A stretch of 43,186 nt of DNA. Source: Setaria digitata (Eukaryota > Nematoda > Chromadorea > Rhabditida > Setariidae). The stretch covers positions 1 through 43,186 of the forward strand of contig RCAB01000513.1 of NCBI GenBank assembly GCA_003640385.1, written 5' to 3'. The notes under the pieces are model-generated. The model was not told the DNA's origin. It ran no database searches and saw nothing but the letters and a program-made list of their open reading frames with translations. The position numbers and the translations under genes were made by a program. This document shows, piece after piece, positions 33,901 to 43,186 of this stretch. Positions within the stretch are counted from its first letter, which is position 1, and every line of letters starts with the position of its first letter.

Positions 33901-35354
33901 ACTGCAACTGATAAATTTAAGATCAATAAAATAAGTCACATTTACATTTGTATTTGTCCACTGACATTCAACTGACTTAGTGACGCACTGAGAACAGAAG
34001 TGATTTTATAAATCAAGATTTTATTTTTATTTTTATCTTTTTTTTTTAAAGCAGAGATTTATCAAATAAAACGCCTGACAAAAATCTGCGCCGTATATAT
34101 TACTAAAACATTACAGCGTTCTCTTAACCTGAAGTAAATGCTTATTATGCTAAGGTATTTATTATATGGACATTATTGCAACAATAAAAGTTGACAAAAA
34201 ATGAAACAATATGGTAACCTTAAAAAGTATGTACAAATTTAATTCAGTGATTTAAGTCCAAGAGACCTGTTCCAATAAAAAAAAAATTTGACAAGAACAG
34301 AAAAGAATTTTTCTGATTCCATAATAATATAACGAAATCTTGTTTAATAATAAAAATAAAATTATAAATTTTAAACAAATTGTTTGCTTGTTAATTATTC
34401 TTTTCAGGAAGAATGTTTTGTTTTTATAAAATTTAAAAAAAAACTACTTCAACACACTTTTTAATCTGTAAATACAAGTGATTATATGTACTTGGTCATT
34501 ACTTAAATTTTTACTTATCTGTAATTAACTCCATCGTTTGAAGTACCTTCATAATTTATGTTCTAAAGATCTTTCATCTTTCATGAGATCACTCGAGTAA
34601 ATTATTTAATTAAAGCAAAAAACGTAATTTAGCATACATTCACTGATTAAAGAATATAATATTTGCTTTTAAAAGAGAAACGAACTCTTTTATCTCTTAC
34701 TTATTTTGGTTGTATGATAGGCTGGTGATCCGATTATCTAAGTAATCACGAAAGATTTTAAAATATAACTTATGAAATTATTTTATTTTATACAAAGAAA
34801 ATTATAGGGTAAATGCAGGTTTGACTCCTGATTAATTTAAAAGTTGTCAATTGTAGTTCATAATGAAAAAAATTCAAATCAGTAAGTTATGCAATTTATT
34901 AAAAATTAGATTCGTCTGGAGAAGCATTTTACTTTGAAACTCCAAAATTAAGTTAAATCTTTGTAATTCAGAGACACCGTTAGCTAATTAATTAATTAAC
35001 AACAAATTGGTTTGACATACAACATTTTCGGAGAGAAGGATTAATAAGGAATTGCACTATAGTAGAGTTACAATGCGTCCTATTTTACTCGAAATTTTAC
35101 AAGTATTTCGATTGTTTCACTTCAATATTTTAATTCGCTTTTTATGATTACTGTAAATGAAACTTACCAGCAACTGTTGATTGGGTGATAATTACAAGTA
35201 TGATAAGAAATGTTTTATTGTTATCTTTACTGTTATTAATGACTGATAACGATAGTGATAACGATGATGTTGATGACTGTCGCATTGGCAGCTGTTCATT
35301 GCTTAGTATCACGGTTGCACTACTTGAGATTGGGGGATTGACCCGTCTGCACAT
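30965..35354 (-). CDS. Secreted ten-cysteine Ly6/uPAR-like protein, probably GPI-anchored
   Basis: Minus-strand exons: 35354-35168, 31619-31475, 31148-30965; donors GTAAGT and GTTAAT, acceptors TTTAG and TTGTAG, phases joined (171 residues). Exon 1 ends with a hydrophobic run (TFLIILVIITQ) and STVA followed by the spliced glutamate 63, a good signal-peptidase site. The mature part starts ETLLCYDGADC and holds exactly ten cysteines, ending EYCICYDVDYCN, the C..C....D.CN pattern that closes Ly6/uPAR three-finger domains. After HATGSSS comes a hydrophobic C-terminus (FVSLVIPATVTILFTLL) ending HSY, typical of a GPI-attachment signal. Such proteins sit on the outer cell surface and often modulate receptors or channels; no partner can be read here. 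The first 48 residues before the hydrophobic run are long for a signal peptide; translation may start at Met24. The join across the 3.5-kb intron is inference from phase and domain logic. Confidence 0.72.
31620..35167 (-). other. Large first intron of the Ly6-like gene
   Basis: AT-rich sequence with no exon I can support on either strand. Open frames at 32346-32576 (+), 32935-33207 (+), 32027-32215 (-) and 33637-33831 (-) lack splice support or family features. The frame at 32027-32215 (-) has a hydrophobic start but no in-frame ATG. Confidence 0.5.
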
Positions 35355-38300
35355 GCATATTTGTAGACTTTAATCTTACTCCTTGTGACAGCTTTAAAGC
35401 CTAGCTTGGCTTCTTTTCTTGTTGTTCACCGCCTTCTGAGTTTTAGACTGAAATAGCAAAGAGAATAAGAGATTAGAGCTCTATAGCATTTAAGATAGTG
35501 CCGCTTTTTTCTTTTTTCGGGACAAACAGAAACAAATATTTAGATTTATCCATGAAAATATCTAAAAATTTCGAGATAAAAGAACAATAAACAATTTGGA
35601 GAATAATTTTAAATTTGAAAATTAATTAAGAATCGTGTGATTAATCGTGATTTATCGAGACTAAACCTAATTTAATGCATCTTTTTTTTTGAAATAGGGA
35701 ACGAGTTAGCTAAAATGGATTTGTGACTGGCCGTAAAAATAGTATAATTAAATCTTTTAATATTATCTCATCTTCTTTTTTGTAATAAATTCTTTTAGAT
35801 GTAAAATTCCATAGTTTCAATCCCTTTTTAAACATTAATTAAAAAATATCATTCAAAAAATTTTATTGCTGAAGTTTTTATTCTGCTTCCTCATCATTAA
35901 ATTGTTTTTAAAATTCAGTTATTACATCAAAATTTAATATGAAATTGTTGAAGAAAAGAGTGTCCAAAAATTTGCTAATATCTTTTTTACTTTAAAAAAT
36001 ATAAATTCACTAGATAAGCATTTGAATGTAAGGAAACTGCAACATCGTTGAAATATGTGAGGTAAAACCATTTGAACTTTTATTCTATTTTTAATATCCC
36101 TCAAAACATTTTTAACTATTTTAAATATTCATTAATTTTCCACATCTATACGTGTTGATCCAAAATAAGGATCAACTAATTTAAAAAAGCATGGTGTTAT
36201 AAAGAATGAGAAATAATGTTCGAAGTCGTTGCGACATCTGTAATTTTAACTTTATATGGATACAATTACTTGAAAACACCTACTCGAGAATATTAATAAA
36301 TTATTTAGGTGTCGTGACAACATTTGACTATTCTAATGCAATCTGATTAAAAGGTACAAGTTCTGCTGCTAATATTTAATATCTGTTATAAAATTCAAGT
36401 TTTTAAGTTCAAATTATGTATATGTGTGTGGGTGTCTGTGCACATGTTTGTTCTGCTATAAAATTGATTAAACTATGAAATTAGCTTTCTATGAGTGGCG
36501 ATAAGAGCAATGATTATTAAAGTTGGTGATAAGAAGTACTATTAAAAACAATGCATTCAAAAGGTTGAAAATTATCGTAATAGAATGTGGGATGCGATCA
36601 TGATTTATTATGTGACCATGAAAATAATATTTAAATAATGCTTTTAGTATGAAAATAACTTGACTCCCAAGGATTTTTTTCATTTTATTTTGTATGCTAA
36701 TTTCGAACAATGCATTTATAGTAATCTAAATATTAAAATAAAAGCCATATATTTCAAATGAAACATTATATTTCAATATTTTTATAGTCTTTTTAAAATT
36801 CGTTGTTCCGTTACATTTTTAATTTATTTACGTTTTCACGTAAAACTAATTGCTACAGAATTAAAGCATTCTTCCATAAAAAATTCTTAAAATACTATCT
36901 ATGGTCGAGAATAACAATGATACCATCAAGATGTTCGCAAACTTTTAAAAGAATAAATTGCTAAAATGAATTTTAGATGCGTTCGTGAATAAATCGAGCA
37001 AAGCTCTGTAAAGCTAATGATGGAAAAAATGTCTCTAATTTGCTTCAATCAAGTTCTTTACATGAATCTCTGGCCAGTGCTTAAGTTGCAGAATAGACAT
37101 ACAGAGAACTTTCAAAAATTTGATCAATCATTTAAACTTATGGACTTGATCGAAAATAGAGTAATTGTATTTAAATAAAACCCCCGTCACATTTATTTTT
37201 TTTTAATGTTAATGCTATTGTTAATTAAAAAGAAGTGGGAATTATTGAGTGCATGAGGGAATTCATGAAAAGAAATTAACACTTTGTAAGTAGCGATGCT
37301 TTCTAATTAATGATTAAGAGGGAAGATGATGATTAATTATTGCTCATCTCTGCTAACTTTAGCTCAAGCATTTTTTTAGCTTTTCATCTAAAACTCCTGT
37401 TTTACTTTAGTTGAGAAATTTTGTACTCGATGAGATTAATGGAATGCTCAGACTTCTCAGGAATAGTTTCCGGAATTTCTTGATTTTCATTCCAATCATT
37501 ACGCACATCATTTGCTGTTAAAACTAGCTAAAACTATTTTATGAAAAAAATTGTAGGAAGGGAAAGAAGGAAAAATCGTACTTTTCTTTTTTAGAGATAT
37601 GCCAAACGTAAGAAATTGGTTTTTAATTGCCATTCTATGAGAAAGATATCCTGTTTTATGTTGAAACTACGATGAGACTGCCACATTTGCTATTCAGGAC
37701 GCTTGACACTGTTGATTCTCAGGTACGCTTGACACTGATGAATAATTTAGTTGTTACGTTCCTCCAGTTATCCAACGTGTACTCATCCATAAATAATTAA
37801 TAAATATAAGTAAAACTACAATTTCCAGTAAAGTCAAATCAAGTATACTCCATTCAGAGAGCAGCAGCAGAAGTAGTAAGATGTTAAGCTGTTGGCATCA
37901 TTCTTGGAGCACTCTTGAAAGAACTTCAGTCTTCTGTTCTGAATTTCTTTAGTTGATATGTCTTAAATTATGATTTGTACTGTTATGGCAGATTTAAGGG
38001 ACGAATTGTTCATTAGCTAACTGTATGATGTTGAAATTAGAAAAAATTGGTCCAGAAGCAATGTTTCGTTAATTGCATTCTCTAATTTTTCATATTTCTT
38101 TCAAGTTGAATCTTTTAGCTCTGGCATTGCGCTTGGTCGGAAAGTTAGGCAATATTATTAAATTTTTATAATTTTGTACAATAGAAATAGTTTTGTAGTA
38201 GAAGATGCGGACGTGATGGATAAAAAAATAAATAGTTAATTTAAATTTAATATGTTTGTTTGATAAATATAAAAGGTAATATTTTTTGGGTGTCATTCGA

Positions 38301-41300
38301 AATTTCCCACATGTTCATTTTAAGTGCACTATTCAATCCCAATATATACAAAAGATTCGATGGCTACAGTTACGAAGCATTTCTTTGACTTGGCCTCTAT
38401 GAAATAGAAAAATTTAATAATATTTTTTTTCAACTTTAATTTTTTTTTAACCGCATCTTGTCAACTGAAAAATTTGGTCTTTTTGAATTTGAAAGAGTAA
38501 ATGATTATAGTTAGGACAAATAATAAATAATTATAAGAATGAGTGTAATATCTTTAAGGTTTGCTGTGATCTCCTTTAGTTCAGAAGACTAATTCTTGCA
38601 ATCTTTTAAACTTCATCTCATCTCTCTAACTAATCTTGAAAAAGTGGCAAATCTTGAAATTTACTTGAAATCTTGAAATGATTGTAAAATAAGAAATGGG
38701 TAAAATGAGAGATAAGATTACTGATAATTAATGCAAAAAACCATTCAAAGTTTACCGTCGTGTGTATTACGCAGTATGAGACAAACGTTGCGAAAAGATT
38801 TATCCGCCTATTGCTTTGTTATATTAATCAAGATTGGTTAAGACAAGTGAAACAAACTTCATCTAATGGTATAATAACTACTACCTGCAGTAATCGAGAA
38901 ACGGATGTACGTTTTATCTGATGATCCAGTGACTGAATTACAGTACTGAATTTTATGAAATGCATAACCAGACATTAACCGATTCCATCTGTCTAACTTC
39001 CAATTTAATCCATCATCACCGAATGGAGAGACCTACATTATCCTGCTTCTGGCAAGTTCCTATTCGATTCATTAAAGAATTTAAACTATGAAGAAACAAC
39101 AAATGATGTTATTTTTATCGTAAACTTCTCTTTTGCCAAAGTCATCACAAATTATTGTAAGTTGTAATTGCGACTAATAACTACTAATTAAATTACTGAA
39201 CAAATCAATGCAACCATATTGATAACTTTTTTGTGGGTGGAATATAATTTCAAGTGCATGAAGAAAGTGAAGTGAGCAGAATGTATGTGAGATTGACAGG
39301 TGCTGCTCTCTTTTGACATATTTTCTAATTTGGGCGCAAATTTAACATACTCTGTATAAAAAGATTGTTGGCATAATGAAAAAAACTTTTTCTTTCAATT
39401 TTTTTCCAACATGCAAAAGTCATAAATTAAACATTTTCACTTTCTTTATTGCGAAAAATAATAATACATTTAATTTGAAGCGAAAATCTTAACTTAAATT
39501 CATAGTAATTTGACAAATAGAACTATGAAATAAATGAATTTTTATCAGAAATATCTCCAACAATTCAATTGTATTGTTAAAATATATCAAAAAGTGCCAT
39601 TTCTAACAAATATTTTTAAGCGTTTTTGAGAGCTTATAACTAGTAATGTAAAATACTGTGAATAAAACATAGAATCAAACAGCAGTAATCTTGTTTTATT
39701 TCCTTCTTCATTCTCTTAAATAATTTTGATCATATAACTTATTTAATAGCAATTAGTAAAATATAACAATTTGACAGAAAACTTTAAGAATTTTAAGAAA
39801 ATATGTCTGAATTAATTGCTGATTCTAAATTTACGTCAACTACAAACCAAACTTTCTTATCTTGTAAAATTGCTTATTTAATTGCTGAAAGTTTAGTAAT
39901 GACAGGAACAATAGAAATAACAGTGTTATTTGCAATAGATTAAACTATGAACCAAAATAATTGCGCCTGAATGCGTCTATGCTTCATTGGTTATGAATAT
40001 CATTTCCAAATTCTCCTTTGCTTTACTTCCGCACCACTGCCTTATGCGTGTGAAACTGAATCTACCGCATTCTGATATTACTTTCAGACTTGCAAAAATT
40101 TAAAGAAATACCAAACAAACGATATTTCAGAACGGAAAACTGCTCTGCTTTATTGCTTGATGGAATATGATCAAGACGAGAAAAGAAATTTTCAATTACT
40201 TCCTTTCAGTTGTCGGAAATTCGACAGTGCTTCCATCACTCGGTTACCGTAAGAAATACTTGATATCAATTGATGGCATTTGCACTCTATCAGGAATTGA
40301 TGATATATTTTATTGGTAATGTTATCGGCAGGTTTAGTGATTTGTTTCTCAATGGAAGCTTATTTCCTTATTGTGAGTAATCCACTCAGAGTTTGAATGG
40401 ATACAGCGGTTTATGTCAGTTTAAAATTTAAATTTTAAAATGGGTCGACAATAAAAGATATGTTCCATAATTTTTTTAATATTTACACCGATTTCGGGCA
40501 CGAGCACCTCAATTAAATAAAATTCTTCTAAGTCAATCAAATTTCAATTCTAAATTGTGATTGAGTATAAACCTTTAATTGTTAATTCAGAACAAGCAAT
40601 AATGAGCCGTTAAATTGAATTGAATTCTTTTCTTAATTAATAGGAATAAACTCTTGCTAAGTAGGTCTTTGCTTTGTATTACAGAAATGGTTAGCTTTGT
40701 AGTACTCCATAAATAAAAATAAGGCACTATTTGTTTTTTTCATCGCTATCCTTTTCAAATATCTTATTATGGCTGTTATTGACTATGAGAGAATTTTTTA
40801 AAATTAATTTCCTCATAATTTTCAAAAAGCTTGGCATACTGCCGCATTCATCTAGTCCAGTTTATTGCATATGATCCTCAAAAGTTTTAATAATGAATGG
40901 TCCTCTTAATAATGTTAACGAACGGTTTTTCGGATGACCAGCATGTATCTAATTATGTACTGAGCATTTGCAATTTAAACTGCCGAGAAAATATTTATTG
41001 ACTAATTAATTAATTAAAGCACAAATTAGAGCGCAAGCATATCATGCATGGAAAGGTAAAGCCACAGCTACGCACTCACCTAAACATTATTCACACTGGG
41101 ATTAAATAATGTGCCACAAAAGAAGCAGAAAAAAAGGTAAGTAACACGGTGAGAAACAGAAGTTTTCTTAATCGCATGCTTCGAGCGATCGATTCGCAAC
41201 GGATTCTAAGACTGTTAATGACGTGAAGAACCATTCGAAGCTTACTTGTCACTTTTGTTCCTTAAAACTTTTTCAGTTTCTTGTTTGTTGGAAGAAATAA

Positions 41301-42590
41301 AATTTGAGAGACTAATTTGCGAACCGTTCAACGTTGAAATAAAGCAATGCGAAGAAACACTCATCAAAGGGAATTGTAATTCAGTTAAAAGCGGTCCTAC
41401 AGAAAACATCTCACTCCACTGTTTCCGCTTCCATACAATTGATGTATAATGAATGGTTTTGAATACTTGAGTTCAATGTCAATAAGAAAGACCAAAAAGG
41501 TGAGAAAGTGCTGAAATGGTATGTCACGACGTATACCAGCGTAACAAATGTTCACAGTTCGTGAGAAACCAGGAATGGTTCATCGAACTGCAAACTTTAT
41601 TTCGATGGAAAGGTTGTCAAAAATTGTAATTTTCCTCCAATTCACTAACTGTACGCTACTGAAAAAGAAAAAGGATTGAATTGAAATTTTTCCAGAACAA
41701 GCAATCGATTAAGAAGCTTCTTTAGAATCATTACTCAGTAGATATGCAAGCTTTGCGTGAAATGACATTTCCGGAAAGGAAGAAATTCCAGTTATTGTGG
41801 TAAATGTTGGCCATTTACTGACCATCAATCAGAAAATGAAGAAAAGAAATTTCGCAGTCCATCACCATTCATTTTCTCATTTCAGGAAATGCTTTGTACA
41901 AATATTCGGTTATTACAGCTCTGAGTATAACTATGGTCATTTCCATTTTGATGTGGGAAATAAAGAATAAATTCGAATTGTTCTGCCGTTTCAAAATTTG
42001 TGTAATTCCACTTATCCTGAAGAATTTTATAACGAGTACATTTCAATTTACTTTTTAAACACTAATCTTGTAAAACTTGTAAAACATCGAAGAAATTTTC
42101 CAATTTCCAACATCTCTTTTAGTTTTTCGGATTTTCCTACTGATTCTAATTGATTCTTTCGAAGCCACGATAGCTATGAATATATCGTTTTCTGTTTAAG
42201 GAAAACTTTTTCCATGAACTCTATCATCCTTATATTACTATTTACCAGGTAATAAAAGTCTTAGATTAACATTAATGCCTGTCTCAGAAGATACAATACG
42301 GCTCACTTTTTGGCACTGTGTCATTTTCAATACAAATTTAAACTTATCATTTTGGAACCATAATTGAAAAAGCATTTCTCTACTTTACAGTACCACACAG
42401 GTGGAAATTTCTGAATAATAAATAGTATATTTAATGATTACGTCTTTCATATGGCAGTAATATATGGATGAATGATTGATTTCCTTCTTTACGGTGTAGA
42501 AAATTAACTGTAACCCTGAAGAGTTATGCTTCTCATTTTCTGTTACAGTTTATTTCAGAAAGAAAATACTGTAATATTTCATAAATATTA
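35355..42590. other. Long gene-poor AT-rich region
   Basis: More than 7 kb without an exon I can support. It lies upstream of the Ly6-like gene and may contain its promoter, 5' UTR exons, or introns of a gene that starts or ends outside the window. One exon-like stretch follows TTTTTCAG at 41273-41449 (+) and would encode a cysteine-containing segment (ERLICEPFNVEIKQC), but no partner exon was found. Confidence 0.5.
37695..37741 (+). repeat. Two-copy tandem repeat, about 25 bp
   Basis: CAGGACGCTTGACACTG at 37695 recurs immediately downstream at 37720 as CAGGTACGCTTGACACTG. The 13-base core ACGCTTGACACTG is identical at 37699-37711 and 37725-37737. Confidence 0.75.
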
Positions 42591-42670
42591 AATTTTTCAG
42601 TCGTTTTGATGCGTTTCAACATTTTCGGGATTCAAAGCAAAGTGCAAAAAAAATCCCATAACACAAAAAG

Positions 42671-42765
42671 ATGTTGTGGCTTCTGATCTGTTTAGCAGTT
42701 GGACTTCTCTGCTCAATACTCACATATCAAAAGAGGAAGGAAAATGCTGATTTCCGTTGCCAAAT
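42671..42765 (+). CDS. Possible first exon with signal peptide or membrane anchor
   Basis: An ATG 70 bases after an SL/intron-type acceptor (ATTTTTCAG ending 42600) opens MLWLLICLAVGLLCSILTY followed by QKRKENADF, a hydrophobic stretch then a basic one, as in a type III or signal-anchor membrane protein. A donor (AATGTGATA) at 42766 would end the exon in phase 2, just before an in-frame stop. I found no continuing exon before the window ends. An earlier out-of-frame ATG at 42616 weakens the call. Confidence 0.35.
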
Positions 42766-43092
42766 GTGATATCACAACATCACCATGATTGAAATTGACA
42801 TTGTTTTCAGCAGTTGTCATTGGTGTTACTGAAATGATCACATTGTGTTAAGGAAAATTAATGAAGAGTTAATGTCATAAACATAAAATACCTCTTCAGT
42901 GGAAATCACTGCTGTCAGTAGTAGCAAAAGTTCCCGATCTAAGACTTTGCTACTTGAAAGAAATATTCCGTAAGTCGATATATGCAACATATATTAGTAT
43001 CAAATACAGAGAAAAAAAAAAATGGAAAATGTGATAAAAATAAAAGCCACACCTTTATTCTCGTTAGCACGTAAATGCTAAAAATTTAAAAA

Positions 43093-43186
43093 TTAAAAAA
43101 ATTCATTGCCTTCCGTTATTTCACTTGTCATTCTGTTATTCGTAGCTTCCTCTGACATTGTTGTTCCTGCTTTAGTTACCGTTGTT
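43093..43186 (-). CDS. Possible 3' end of a gene entering from the right edge
   Basis: On the minus strand an open frame from the window edge reads TTVTKAGTTMSEEATNNRM and continues to a TAA stop at 43095-43093, with an AATAAA on the same strand about 35 bases further on. The Thr/Ser/Glu-rich composition resembles a disordered C-terminus. It is too short to identify and could be chance. Confidence 0.3.
   Translation of the reverse strand, partial: TTVTKAGTTMSEEATNNRMTSEITEGNEFF

Noticed and set aside
35185..35373. Plus-strand frame resembling a small secreted peptide (MIRNVLLLSLLLL start)
   Set aside because: It is antisense to exon 1 of the Ly6-like gene, whose minus-strand frame ends in a consensus donor and joins the cysteine-rich exons. 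The hydrophobic reading is explained by overlap.

Overview
This is eukaryotic nuclear DNA, almost certainly from a parasitic nematode. It is AT-rich, its genes are split into many short exons with GT..TTTYAG introns, and three genes have a polypyrimidine-CAG site 9-49 bases before the ATG, as expected for SL1 trans-splicing. The introns (about 40-400 bases, with one of 3.5 kb) are longer than is usual in Caenorhabditis. Together with the character of the proteins this suggests a Spirurina or filarial-type worm, but that placement is inference. No prokaryotic features, CRISPR arrays, rRNA or tRNA genes were seen.

Layout: (1) 150-2853 (+) is the 3' two-thirds of serine palmitoyltransferase subunit 2, entering from the left edge. 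(2) 4028-5503 (-) is a complete GINS complex subunit Sld5/GINS4. (3) 6925-14044 (-) is a complete 19-exon SWI/SNF core subunit of the SMARCC/BAF155/SWSN-1 family with a proline/glutamine-rich tail. (4) 16024-18916 (+) is a CK1-superfamily kinase of the tau-tubulin-kinase type, with an apparently mutated splice donor and an altered HRD motif. (5) 19230-20608 (-) is a five-exon coiled-coil protein I do not recognise, convergent with the kinase. (6) 21645-28917 (+) is a divergent gamma-tubulin complex component (Spc97/Spc98/GCP family) of about 23 exons. (7) 30965-35354 (-) is a small secreted, probably GPI-anchored ten-cysteine Ly6/uPAR-type protein, reconstructed from three exons, one of them 3.5 kb upstream. 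(8) 35355-43186 is mostly a gene-poor AT-rich stretch, with a possible signal-anchor exon at 42671 (+) and the possible 3' end of another gene entering from the right edge (-).

The genes are housekeeping (sphingolipid synthesis, DNA replication, chromatin remodelling, microtubule nucleation) next to lineage-variable ones (nematode-type kinase, Ly6-like surface protein). They are not one pathway. Exon boundaries were set by hand from splice signals and reading-phase continuity; in the conserved genes nearly all phases agree, and the places where they do not are flagged.
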